From STC-113 sp964553745 (lineage in GTDB: Bacteria > Patescibacteriota > Gracilibacteria > BD1-5 > UBA2023), in NCBI GenBank assembly GCA_964553745.1, contig CAZKLD010000003.1, positions 62,001-126,000 on the forward strand: 64,000 bases of DNA. Reading direction: 5' to 3'. Position 1 is the stretch's first letter. Every line of letters starts with the position of its first letter. A program made the position numbers and the translations under genes. The notes under the pieces are model-generated. The model was given only the letters and a program-made list of their open reading frames with translations. It was not told where the DNA came from and ran no database searches. Positions 24,045 through 35,450 of this stretch are shown here, one piece after another.

Positions 24045-24488
24045 CTATTGAGTCTTGATTCCTAATATTTCTCAGGTTTTTCTTAGAGTCATATAGACAA
24101 GCCGGTTATGGTCGGGATATTTGGCTAATAGCTTATACGAATCGTGTCAGAGTCAGAACATCTCATTGAGGGCGATTGCGACTGAAGGACTCCTGTTTTC
24201 TCACTTCGTGCAATGGACGAGCAAGCTCTCAATCCGGTACCGATACTTCATGAAATTGAGTATTATTTCTGATGCTATTTCCTGATTTATAGATATCGGT
24301 CAGCTTTGTCGGCCATGCGCCTCATTATCGTCAAATCTGTATGAGTCAACTCATATATACTTTTCTGAATTCTGTAGGTTGAATATGTGCGCAAAAGCTT
24401 CATTGCTATTGAAGATCCTGATAGCATATGTTGTCTTTTCAGGAATATGCGCAACTGATTTAGAAAGAGATAATATGTTAAGATCCAT
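24045..24488 (-). CDS. Dual-specificity/tyrosine phosphatase-like protein
   Basis: 147 residues. The P-loop VHCTKGENRSPSVAIAL has the Cys-x5-Arg catalytic signature of cysteine phosphatases (HC-x5-RS), with TGA as the glycine inside it. An acidic turn earlier (DDNEAHGRQ) might carry the general acid. The family is short and the overall match is weak, so the substrate could be a phosphoprotein, a lipid or an RNA. No partner kinase is adjacent. Confidence 0.75.
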
Positions 24489-24548
24489 ATGCCTTTTTAT
24501 AATTATACTCAATTCATATATAATCAAAATTACATTTTGTCAATGATT

Positions 24549-25619
24549 TTATAGGATTTGAATAGAATACTCATCAAGATCATAGAAATCAGCATATCTC
24601 CTACACTCGACCTCAACATCCTCTCTTTTAAGTTCATATCACTCCAATATGCTTATATTTATCGACACTTTGTTTTTTGTAAAAGTTCTTTTCCATGATC
24701 ATATGACCATTCATCATCTGATAACAAGGGGAAAGAATATTCAATTGATTGTAAAAAGCTCAGGGTGGTGAACGATATCAGCAACCGGTCTTCTGTCCTT
24801 GTATCATAGGAAGTATTCGTCAAATCATCAGAGTAGCCTGACTTCATCTTTAGGCGTGTTATGGTTTGCAGTCGGATAATATAAATATTCTTTCAAATTA
24901 TGAGTCAGAACTTCACACTCATCTCTGATGAGAGATATCGCTTTCCTGCATTGAGTCATTCAGAGTCAGCACCACCAAGCCAGATCTTCTGCTGTCGCCG
25001 GTCAGTGTCAAGTAACATACATTTTTGCAAGCTCATACAATTGCTCATCAGGCGACAGTTCATCTTTCTTCGGCGCCCATTCATCAAGCAGGACAAATGT
25101 CTCCTCCTTATCAGTAGGCGGTCAGAAGCAAATCAGTCATCTGGTTGCAGCATAGCATGCCAAATGATATGTCCATTGCGTTTGCATCATGATTCAGCTT
25201 TCTTTCAGAACATTTCATAATTCCTTTCTTGTCAATGCCCTTCATCAATGCAGTCTCTCTCTCATGACACTCAATGCCTTTTCAGCATCTTTATCGGATA
25301 TTCACAGAAATGCGCGTCTTTTGGCAAATCACGGAAGCGTTTTTGAGGCGCATAGCTCAAGCATCCAGTGTATATTTTTCGGATTTACGAAGTGTATGGT
25401 TCAGCGCATGGGCCAACTTCTTATGATTTTTCATTCTACTAAAGCATTTCTGATTAGCTCTTTTTTCGGGTGTTCGATTCTGGATCCTACTGCCCACAAA
25501 GCCTGAGGGATGTCTTGAGCCTGCATGCATCAGAAATGTTTCACAATTTCCTCAGGGCTGCTGAAGGCGTAGTTATTAAGCAAATGTGATTCTAATCGAA
25601 TCTTCAAAAAAGTTTCCAT
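24549..25619 (-). CDS. AlkZ/YcaQ-like winged-helix DNA glycosylase family protein
   Basis: 356 residues. The N-terminal part has the family hallmark GCMQAQDIPQALWAVGSRI (the QAQ motif used for catalysis in AlkZ) followed by VEGKIIRSWPMRGTIHFV; later GPATAEDLAWWCGL, and a C-terminal GGFDEYFLGYKDRRPV. This matches the HTH_42/AlkZ superfamily, which unhooks DNA interstrand crosslinks or removes alkylated bases. Several glycines are TGA. The similarity is to the family; the lesion handled here is unknown. Next to the FKBP gene across a bidirectional terminator. Confidence 0.88.
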
Positions 25620-25687
25620 ATACTAGAATTATCCGGTACTGTCAGAATTATATCCATATTCAGCGTGATTCAAATTTATATGGATAT

Positions 25688-25723
25688 AAAAAAATCCTTC
25701 AGCCGGGCTGAAGGATTTTTTTT
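25688..25723. terminator. Strong hairpin terminator
   Basis: AAAATCCTTCAGCC / GGCTGAAGGATTTT perfect stem flanked by A and T runs, downstream of the FKBP gene. Confidence 0.9.
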
Positions 25724-25731
25724 GATTGTCA

Positions 25732-26442
25732 TTATTTGATATCAGTGACTTCGAGGTCAAAAATCAGATTTTTTCATGCAAGTTCTGAGAGATTTGTAAC
25801 TTGTACAGTTATATCCTGATCTCATATTTTCAATATCTTCAGACTGATCCATTCTCAGACTTTTCACACCATTCACACCTTCAAATCTTTTCAATAAAAA
25901 GGATTGTTCTGCTTATCCTTGATAAAATCTTCAAGCGGAATATCCAGATCATATTCTTTCGTTCAATATCAATATTCAGGCGTGACTGTGACTGTTTTCT
26001 TCTCTCAGACTTTCATTCAGAGAAGTCAATTATCAAATCATACGATAAATTGTCATGATCATATCTTTATCTCATATGGTCAATATTCATTTCATGCTTT
26101 ATAATTCTTTGTTTTTTTGGCGAATTCTTCAAGATTAGAATCAAAAATAGTTCAATCTTCTAGTTTTCATACGTAATTCACTGTTACTGAATCTCCGTTT
26201 TTGACAGTTCTTGCTGAGCCTGAAACAGTAGAAACATTTTCAATGGGTTCATTTTTCTTTTTATTGTTTATTTTTTGAGGATTCAGATTCTTGATTTCAG
26301 CTTTTGGAGGCGGATTTATATTATTATCAAGCGGAGCCGTCTCTTTGAACTGTGCTTTATATAACAGTCCTGCCATAAACAGTATGAGCACGAAGACTGA
26401 AAAAACTATTTTTTTCGTATTATTTTTATTTTTATCGGGCAT
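25732..26442 (-). CDS. Membrane-anchored FKBP/SlyD-type peptidyl-prolyl isomerase
   Basis: 236 residues. A single N-terminal membrane helix (IVFSVFVLILFMAGLLY) and a proline/asparagine-rich linker lead to an FKBP domain: VTVNYVGKLEDGTIFDSN, IVGFDNGLLGMKVGEKK, VTPEYGYGTKEYDL. An inserted loop region after the tyrosine block (DFIKDKQNNPFY) is the 'insert-in-flap' feature of SlyD-like proteins. It likely folds exported proteins. TGA encodes most FKBP glycines. Confidence 0.9.
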
Positions 26443-26648
26443 CGCTCATTATTTAAAGATTAAAGTTACAAAAGAGATTATAATTCATTTGGATATTTTT
26501 TCAAATGCAATCGTAATTTGCAAGTCCAGCCGTTGAAATCATATATTCGATAAGTTATCATGTATCTCATCATTAGTTTATTAAGCAATAACTTTGACAT
26601 TTTGCAAGAATTTGCTATTTTCACTTCATATAATTAACTTATCAAAGA

Positions 26649-28181
26649 TTGCCAGCAGAATCATGTTCTCAAATATCCGTTGCAGATACAGGTGCTGATT
26701 TATCAGATATCCCAGAGATTTGCCGATCGATAAAAGCTGATGCGCTTAGGCAGATTGAAGAAGATTGAATCTTGGATCTGAGCGAATTCGATGAAGAGAG
26801 TGAAGGTCGCGCCAAGTATTATGGCAGTATGAGATTCGTAATCAAATCAGAAAAGATATTCTGAGACATATTTTGAATTTCTCACATCAACAGAGGACTC
26901 ATATCTATCATACTCGATAAGAGCGAATCTCCATGGAGAATGATAGCATTTGCAGAGCACATCCCAGAAACGCTTTATCCTAAATTGATCACTAAAATTT
27001 CAGAATATTGCAATGGAAATCTCATGAAGATTTTCAGGAGCCACGCTGAATGCATGTTCATGGCAAATGGATTAAACCACCTTTCGGCTCATCCCAGGGC
27101 CTGATGACTATTGATGGATATAATTCGGATCCTTCCTCCAATCCTGGCTTATCAGTTACTCTCATGAGTGCATCAAACTTTTGATGATACTACCACAGAA
27201 GCCCTGGCAATCAGGGCAAAATCATTTTTCAAAGAAATGCTGCCGAAGCAGAAATGCAGATATGCCCTATCAGTTGTCGGCAATAATCTCCACAGATCAA
27301 TATTTACAGAATTTTCTGAAATCAATGAAATATGAATCCTTCTCTCTGATAGATTATCGGATAAGAGCAATAGGATAACAAAACAAGAAAGGAATGAGGC
27401 TATCCTGGCACTTATGACATTAGCGAAAGATAATGCGGGGCTTATCGGATATTTACCAGTTAAAGAGCTTAAAATCTGAGAACTTCTCACTAGCGGATTT
27501 AATTTTCCATCGATAATCCCAGAAAAAGATACGCCGCAAAATCATATTGATTTCTGAGAAAGCAAAAACCTGCTTTCATGAAGGCCATTTCTCATGAAGA
27601 TGGTATTTCCAAATGATGAAGATGGGAAGAAGTCTTACAAGAGATTCATGAAGATGATCAAGAATACGTGAATTCCTTCTCAATATCAAGAATGAGAAGT
27701 CTCCATATCGAATTCAAAAATCAGGATCATTGCAAACGATCCGAATTATTTAGCTTGAGAAGCTTTTCTTTCATGAGAGTGATACATTACTGAAACTGAG
27801 CATGTCGATATTGCGGTCGTAAGGTGACACACACAACACATCAGTGCTTTTGCAGACGAATTATTCAAGATGCGCCCTAAACTATTCTTATTCTGAGGCT
27901 GCCAATGAATCATGACTCTAAAGGAAATCATTTCTAATCGTGTTTATAGAATGGATGAGAACGTTTTTTCAATTTCTGATTCTATATGCATCGCACCAGT
28001 CCGAATCTGAAGAAGCAAAATAAACGATCAGATTATCTTGAATATCATCGAGCAATTCGATTCTTGAGCAATTTCGCTTGATTTGAATTCGATACTGAAA
28101 GAGTCTGACTGAGAATATCAATCTTTCAGTCTTGCTATCAATCCTGCCATCAGAGAGATAATAAGGAAATTCAATTCTTAA
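26649..28181 (+). CDS. Hypothetical protein with C-terminal caspase-like His/Cys motifs
   Basis: 510 residues, start TTG (first in-frame start after a TAA at 26631; no ATG precedes conserved text). The N-terminal 330 residues are unrecognised and hydrophilic. In the C-terminal part the pair HVDIAVVRGHTQHISAF (His394) and KLFLFGGCQGIMTL (Cys418) resembles the His-Gly and Gly-Ser-Cys pattern of caspase-like/gingipain-like peptidase folds seen in uncharacterised bacterial proteins. It has no signal peptide. The 205-nt gap upstream is divergent from FKBP. Peptidase activity is only a suggestion. Confidence 0.7.
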
Positions 28182-28182
28182 A

Positions 28183-29367
28183 CTAAGGATTTGTCTCAGC
28201 CACGAGTCTTTCGATCTCTTTTCTCCTTTCTTCAGAAGTTCATTCTCTGGAGTATTCGAGAATTCTGGCCATTTGGACAGTCTTGAATAATATTGCTTCA
28301 GCAATGGGAAATATAGTTTCAATTCACTCGAATTTCATAAGTTGGTAACATCATCCTGAACTTGCGGGATTCACTTCAATTACAACCGGTTCTAGCTGTT
28401 CATTTATTATGATGTCAACTCAGGCGAGATCCTGATGATTGATAAGTTCATCCAGCACATCTTTGTTTCTACGTGTTCTTTGCATGAGCGCGGTAACGCT
28501 TTTTATGGCAATATCATCTATATCTGCTCTGATTTTTGCTGTCTGTTCATCCGACCATCCTGCTAATCTTGATATCTCTTCGAAAGAAATATATTCAGCT
28601 GCGATTGATATATTGACAGGAACTCAGTCATCATCGATTCTTCATATCATTCATGCACTCTTATATTTGCCTTTTTTTGGTTCATAAGTGATAAGTACTC
28701 TCAGATTCCAGTCTTTTCTGATCGAATCGATGAATATCGGAAAACTATCTATCTTCCGCTGAATAAGCTGTGTCTTCTTTCATTTTATATAGTGCTCGTA
28801 GAAATCGGATCTCAAGTCATCGCATTTCAAGACATGCACACCATTTCAGCATTTTTCTTCTGACGGCTTCAACACCAATCATCATCTTTCGCTCATCAAA
28901 CTGAATATCTTTCCAATTTTAGATTCGTTGCTTCAAGACAGATTGTGTTTTACTTTGAATGCTATTTCTGGAGGCATGTTTATATCATTTGCCCTCAATA
29001 CGGTTCATGCAAGGAATTTATTCTCTCAATATTTCTCAAATCAGATAGCATCTCAATTGCAAAGAGCTTTGACCTGATCTCTGAATAGGGAATAGTTATA
29101 CATCCCAGGAGCGATGCATGTGTGGAAATCAGTTCAATCGAAAATATACATTCAACGGTTGTCTATATTCCCCAAAATGATGTTGATCTTTTCTTGATAT
29201 GCCTGCTTGCAAAGATGAATAGCCTTTGCCATGGTAAGCGACTCCTGATGCATTCATCATAGGAAAATATTCACCTCACCATAACTGCTCCCTGTTTCTG
29301 TATTGATCACCGGATTAATTCATAATGTCTGATGGGCATCGCTGAATTCTATTTGATTCCTGTCCAT
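28183..29367 (-). CDS. ATP-grasp-like protein
   Basis: 394 residues. The middle part LVLKPSEEKCGNGVHVLKC is the ATP-binding lysine loop, and the ending ELIN-type block with VVIEVNPASSGG is the ATP-grasp metal-binding N-x-S/N motif. Before these, FLGGMHQESLTMAKAIHL and IRKDWNLRVLITYEP are present. It probably joins a carboxylate to an amine or thiol. It is 83 nt downstream of the triple-fusion radical SAM gene and on the same strand, so it may belong to the same pathway. The N-terminal 110 residues are unassigned. Confidence 0.78.
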
Positions 29368-29450
29368 TTATTCCAGATAAATATTATTTTTCGTAAATAT
29401 ATCTGGCATACGGCAAATGTCAAAAAGTTATACCTTGTCGCATATGGGCA

Positions 29451-32039
29451 TTATCATTGTTGAGTTGCACAACTTGAAAAAATTATAACCTCATGCTGTA
29501 TTTCTTTTGATCTGATATTGCTGGCTACTTCATCTCACCAGATTGTCCTGAACACTTTTTTGGATTCGTCTATATCGTTAAAATCAAATTTTGTCGATAT
29601 CTTCCTATGTTTTCTGAATCACATTTTTCGGATATGCATATTCAGGTTTAGGGTCGGTTTTTCGGGATTGGATATTTTTCATCTTATCTCTTCGAATTCT
29701 CAGCTCTCGTTATTTTCTATGAGATAGATTTTTCATCATATCTTAAGGACTCTTTTGAGCTCTTTTATTATGGATTCTCTCCTTGGGGCTTCAGGAATGC
29801 TTCAGATGCACCAGGTTCAATATATCACATCCACACTCTCATCCGGAAGGTCTATAGTTTCAGCTGAAGATACTATGAATTCAAGGTTTTCGCACTGTCT
29901 GCATTTATTCCTAGCTATCTCGATCTGCTTATCAGAAACATCCAGTCAGATTCCTTTTCTTATATCCGGAGCGAGCTGTTCCAGATATTTGCCTGTTCAG
30001 CATCAGACGTCCAAGACAACCTTATCGTGAGTCGCTTCTTTAAGGAAATCAAGGACTTTCTTCAGAGAATCCTCAGCTTCAGAAAATCTGTCATAGATTG
30101 ATGCTTTCTCATAATAGCTTTCTGAATTTTCAATCAGGCTTCAGCTGATTCTCTTTTCCTGGAATGCCACAAGATCAAGCTTATCTTTTCACATTGCTGA
30201 AGCGAACTTAATCTCACTGTATCATGCTCCTCCGAATGTCAGAGACCTGGATTCTTCTGAATCTATGAGATTCCTTATTTCCGATTTTTCTGAATCATAG
30301 ACATAAGCGATGAGCAATTTGCCCCTTGGTGAGAGATGATCTTGCAGTTTGTCGGTAAGATTATCCTTGAATTCCTTCAGGTAACTGGTTGAGGCATACA
30401 TCTTATGAGAATAATCTGCAATGTTTGAGAGCATTATCAGGTCGAATTTCTTATCTCATAGGGTACCTTCGCTTCCGCAGAGTTTCTCAATTGATATATC
30501 CAGATAATCGATTTCTGCTCATTGCAGCCTGCCTTTTGCAAGATTATAATCCTCTTCATTCTGGAGATAGGGATTGTAAGATATCTTGTTCTCAATGGTA
30601 TCATACCTGATATTGAATAGGGAAGATTCCCTCATGTTCCGTCCTTCAAAGTTAAAGTACTCATAAGCTCTGTCAAAGAAGTTTCTTGTATCATTCTTAA
30701 GATTGCTTCTGAATAGACAATATATATTGAAGGATAATGGATTTTTGCCTTCTCTCATAAAGAATTTAAGAAACCCATGGTAATCAAGATGTTTCATTGC
30801 AGTTATCTTCAATTCAGACCATAATCTGGCCAGATTATTCGAATCGAAACATGTGACCTGAGATGCTCATAGATAGATTGCATTTATGGCATGATCTCAG
30901 GATGCGGTGATAGTTAGGACTTTTGCTTTTGTGAAATCGAATTTCGAGAAATATCCGCTCAAGTTCTCAGTTGCAAAAGAATATATCTGGCTATAGCTAG
31001 AAAATCTTTTCCCGCCTCTGATATTCGCATCAAAATCTCATTCGAAAAGCTTCTTAAATTCTTTTTGGGCACTGATTTCCTTAAGATATGATTTCGGGCA
31101 TCCTGCCATTCATTTTGAAATAAGCTTTTCTTGCAAGGCAAAATATTCCATCATCTCTGTACTTCTTGAGAGCTCCATGAAGCTCTTTGTCTTAAGGGTA
31201 TCCTTGCTCACATATTCACTGAAATATTCAGAAATCCATGTGCATGGCGATAACTGTCATATATGATTGAGAAAAAGGAATTTTTTTCCTCCCGGACAAG
31301 TCTCACCTCCGCACTTATCTTCCTTTTTCCTCGTAAAAGCAAAGTTTACTTTTATAGAGTCCCTGTATTTATGCTTCAATAATGTAAGCTCTCTTTCTAG
31401 GGATGCGGCATCACGAGTGGTAACACTGGAATCATCTCATCTCATCCTGCCGACACTCTCCATTATCGAAAATATGATTTCTTGGACTCAGAGACCGATC
31501 ACATGCTCGATCATATCTTTGAGATGATTTTGATTTCATTTGTGGATTACAGTTCAGATCCTTGTATAGACTCCTGCATCGACAAGCTTGCTTATTCATC
31601 TTAATGTCAGGTCATAAGAATATTTTCATCTTACAAGCTCCTGCATCATCCTATCAGATCAATCCAGACTCACATGCACATATTTGATGGCAGGGTTCTT
31701 TAGGGTTTCACAATGCTTTGCAGTGAGGAATGATGCATTTGTAGAGATATCAATTCTGAATCCCAGTTTGGCAGCACACTCTAGAATCTCGCACATATCT
31801 TTTCTCATGAATGGCTCTCATCCGGTTATTTTAAGCTCTCTTATGCCGAATTCCCAAATTTCATCAAGTGCTTTTATGATTTCTCAAGTTGTAAGCTCTT
31901 TACTGGTATCTGTTTTACCAGAGCTGAAAATGCAGTATTTGCATGAGTAATTGCAGGCGTTCGTGATCTCCCAGATAAGACGTCCGCCTTCTGCAGGTAT
32001 CTTGAATAAGCAGAAATTATATGGTTCAATTGTTTTCAT
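29451..32039 (-). CDS. Triple fusion: radical SAM - DUF3419-like aminocarboxypropyltransferase - methyltransferase
   Basis: 862 residues in one checked frame. Part 1 (about 1-330): radical SAM with cluster cysteines Cys29, Cys33 and Cys36 (CNYSCKYC), ITGGEPFMRKDM, and a twitch region with CGGETCPGGKKFLFL. Part 2 (about 340-600): VLTITASGDHAINAIYLG then FDSNNLARLWSELKITAMKH, matching DUF3419/BtaA-type enzymes that transfer the 3-amino-3-carboxypropyl group of SAM. Part 3 (about 640-862): class I methyltransferase, LDVGCGTGKY (Asp677) and CTWCIGSIPEAP. All three use SAM. The start ATG lies inside the upstream kinase gene (23-nt overlap). The product is unknown; a lipid or natural-product assembly is plausible. 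Confidence 0.85.
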
Positions 32040-32691
32040 GTGATAATGATGAGTGGATAAAATCAACTACTACTTTTATTTCTTTTTCGGAATCATCTCG
32101 TATTGTAAATAATTTTCAGAATCATTTTTCCTTTTGCGCCTTTAGGATGATTTTCTCTCTATTATCTGTTCAAGAGCTATTTGTGAATTTGATTCTGTGC
32201 CTGATTTCCGAATTTGATAATCAGCCGTTTTCGAGCCTTTGCAATTGCAAATCTTCATCAATTCATAACAGGATAACATTATTGTCAGCTAGGCTCATCA
32301 TTCAATCTTCTATGAGCATTGCCCATTCTATGAGTACCACGCCTTCTAATGATTCTATTTTCAGTTTCAGCGCTTCGATTATTTCTGGATTGATGAGCTC
32401 TTTATAGATTTCCATTTTCTTTTTCTGCGAGAATATCATCTTTCATATATCAGCTGGAAGGAAATTATCGCTTGTTTCTTTTATGTTGAATGATTTTATA
32501 AGTGCTGTCCTTGCCTTATAATGGTTGATTTCTTTTGATTTATATAAAATATGTCTCCTTACCAGATCCGCTTCAATCCAATGGCATTTTATCCCCTGAG
32601 CTTGCAGATCTTCTCTAAGCTGTTTGCAGAGTGTGGATTTGCCGCTTGCGATACCGCCGGCCACTCAGAATATCAGTTTATTTATTCCCAT
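32017..32691 (-). CDS. P-loop kinase resembling dephospho-CoA kinase (CoaE-like)
   Basis: 224 residues. Starts MGINKLIFGVAGGIASGKST, a P-loop close to CoaE (GGIxSGKS), then IEADLVRR, and in the second half NPEIIEALK and LIEWAMLIEDG with QLQRLENG, which follow the CoaE order (HP-x-I, PLLFE, Q-x-x-R). CoaE is normally a housekeeping gene, but this copy is sandwiched between radical SAM genes and overlaps both (10 nt upstream, 23 nt downstream), so it may phosphorylate a pathway intermediate instead. TGA glycine in FGVAGG. Confidence 0.65.
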
Positions 32692-34058
32692 CATATGCCG
32701 TATCTTAAAGGACAGAATGAAACTATTTTCGTTTCTTTGCCGCAATTCTCGAATTGAGCATTTTCATTTGCATCAGAAATAACGCTGAACCCGGATTCTC
32801 TCAGTCTGATTATGAGCCTTTGTACAGATGCATCTACGATTTCTGATACTGAACCTTTGATAATCTGGGGTTTTCCGTGAATATATTGCTTCGGAAGATT
32901 TGAGGTTTTTTCTATAGCTTCATTGAATATTCTGCTTCAGAATCTTATGGACAGATAATGCAGCCTTATCTCGTCCGGTTCTAGTTCCAATATGAATTTT
33001 GCGGTCTCTTCAGCTGTTTCCGAACTTGAACCGGGCAAGTCCATTATCCAGCTTGTCCTCACTCTGAATCATATCTTTTTTGTCTTTTCTATTACATCCC
33101 TCACTTGCTCCTTTGGTATATATTTGCCTACAGATTTCAAGAGATTCTCTGACGCAGACTCAACTCCATAATGTATCCATCTGAATCCTGCCTTATACAT
33201 GAGTTCCATACCTACTTGATCAAAATGCCTGAGATTGCCAAGGCAGCCTAGTTTCACACCAAGATTCATTTCAATGAGCATATTTGATATCTCTTTCATG
33301 CGCTCTGTCTCGATTGTAGCATTATCATCCAGAAACAGGATTTTCTTAGCTCAGAATTCTCTAGATAAATATGCAATTTCCTCTACGACTTCGCGAGCAT
33401 CTCTGGCTCTTCTTTTTCACCAGAAATCAGGCACGCTACAGAAGCTGCATCGGAAGCTGCACCCACGGCTAGATAGCATTGTGCGAACATCGATATATTC
33501 ATTAACATCTAATAATTTCCTGTCAGGAATCGGCAACCCCTTTATATCAAATGTGCTTGATTCTTTAGCGGTCTCCACAACTTCATCTCAAACTCTATAT
33601 GCGATATTCGGAATAGAATTCAGAAACATTCCGCTCCAGTCTTCGGCAGATAGAAGTTCCCTGATAGGATTTTCCATTTCCTTTGATATTATGACATCTG
33701 GGGATACCTTGTTCAAGAGGATTTTCATTGGTGCATATGTTGAGAGTTTTCATCAGATTATCACTTTCACCGGAAATTTTTTGCAAAGCTCGACCAGTTC
33801 CAGGAGCTTCTTGTGCGATCAGTCTTGGAATAGGGGAATGTGATAATCATGTACGATCACGACTGCATCATAATTGTTATGTGAGAGCATGTCAGAAAGG
33901 ATATCTATCCTTCCGTCATCCCTATCCATATCAAGCACGCTGACAACATGACCGAGACTCTGTGCATAAGTCGCGATTGTCAGTACATCAATGGGCTCAA
34001 TTCAGATACTCGATGTTGTAATCGGTGCGTTCGGCGGATTTATGAATAATGTTTTCAT
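32682..34058 (-). CDS. B12-binding-type radical SAM protein
   Basis: 458 residues. N-terminal Rossmann-like half (MKTLFINPPNAPITTSS, then LTIATYAQSLGHVVSVLDMD) typical of cobalamin-binding radical SAM enzymes, followed by the cluster motif CSFRCSFC (Cys200, Cys204, Cys207), LFLDDNATI and a GVESASENLLKSVGK block. It is probably a methyltransferase or cyclase acting on an unreactive carbon. The cobalamin-binding His motif (DxHxxG) is not obvious, so B12 binding is uncertain. First of the overlapping operon with the CoaE-like and triple-fusion genes. Confidence 0.88.
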
Positions 34059-34086
34059 GTGATTGAAATTAATGATGATTTATTTC

Positions 34087-34518
34087 CTAGCTTTCACCTC
34101 TGGATGATCTGCTTTCTCAGAATGAATATGATGGATGGTGCCTGCCAGATGATAGAGAGCTGCTTTCATTGGAGCTTTCGCTTGAGCTTTCTCACCAAGA
34201 AGTAACTGAAGGTCTTGTGCGGGGTGTCATATTGCCGTAAGCTTGGCTTACCTTGCCATTGCAGTGCTGGGCATCCAAGATATCTGAAATGAGTATCTTT
34301 ATTCCCGTTGTGACATCCTTCCTTCATGCTCCGTAATCGATATCTGACAGGATGCTGGAAAAGCGATTCGTGATCTCTGATTTTGAGCTTGCGGGAATCG
34401 ATGATGATAGAGCTTGATTTATTCTTGTTACAATCCTGTCTTGTTCTTTTCTTATGATGCTTTCTGGATTCTCTATCAGATTCTTCAGGTCCAGTAGCTC
34501 GTCGATGATTGTTGACAT
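34087..34518 (-). CDS. Hypothetical protein with serine-rich tail
   Basis: 143 residues. The N-terminal half is helical (MSTIIDELLDLKNLIENPES), the C-terminal 50 residues are almost all serine, glutamate, glycine and arginine (for example GESSSESSNESSSLSSG). Not recognised. It lies 28 nt upstream of the radical SAM gene on the same strand and could be the leader gene, possibly even a peptide substrate, of that operon; that is speculative. Confidence 0.55.
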
Positions 34519-34689
34519 ATGATTTGTGGATTAAATGATAAATTGCTTTCACAGGGAAGTATAGGAATAACAAGATTCATATAACAAAAAATATGCAGAA
34601 GTGTCATAATTACTTTTGCATAAAATAGATTTGCCTTTATTTGAGATAAGAATACACTGTCTGAAAAGTGTATCATTAATGTGACATAT

Positions 34690-35430
34690 ATGAATTACAT
34701 TCCCTTTCTCCGCAGGATCTGACTCACTGAGATAGAATCAAAGACATACATCATCCTACTTGAAAATTGACCGTCTACAATAGCAGAGATAGCTAAGGCA
34801 ACTGGTTTTCATAGGCAGATGATATATAGGGTTCTGCCGGTTCTCCAAGAATCCAAACTAGTATCGACGAGCATAACAGGGAAGAGGCGATTATACACTG
34901 CAGAATCACCAACTCATCTAAAGGCTATCGTTGATAAGCTATCGACTGATTTCGATTCCATTCTGCCATCCATGGAAGAGCTATACACTCCTCGGAATGA
35001 TCAGCCTCTCATAAAATATTACTCGTGAGCCAAGGGTATAACTTTCCTATTTGATGATGTGATAAGGACATTGAAAAAATGAGAGATTTTCTATAGATAT
35101 AGCTCAAGGAAGGCGTCAGAAGATTCGCCTAAGAATTATTTCAGTGATGCTACCTGGGAAATGCGTGAGAAGAAGCAGCTTGAGCGCATACTCATAACCA
35201 ACGAATGACTCTCCAAATACAAAAAATCCCGTCTAGATAGGGAAGTGGTCACTATTCCAAAGGATTTTGATCTCTTTGAAGACAATATCTCAAAAGTCAT
35301 TTATGGCTCAAAAGTGTGAGTCGTAGATTATAATTCAGAAAACGCCTTCATCATCGAAAACGAGAAATATGCAAGTTTTGAGAGAAAAGTCTTCAAACTA
35401 TTATTCAAATTATTAAGCGAAAAGGAGTAG
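34690..35430 (+). CDS. TrmB-type winged-helix transcriptional regulator
   Basis: 246 residues. N-terminal winged helix: YIPFLRRIGLTEIESKTYII then GPSTIAEIAKATGFHRQMIYR, the TrmB HTH (Sugar-specific transcriptional regulator) arrangement, followed by an effector-like C-terminal region ending in FERKVFKLLFKLLSEKE. It is 20 nt upstream of an ATP-grasp ligase gene, so it probably senses a product or substrate of that enzyme. TGA glycines are in RRIG, ENGP and YSGA. Confidence 0.8.
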
Positions 35431-35450
35431 TATCCCTTAACGATTTCATT

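Noticed and set aside
33235..33843. Longest standard-code frame, 202 codons on +
   Set aside because: It lies opposite the radical SAM gene, which has Cys200/204/207 and full family text on the minus strand.
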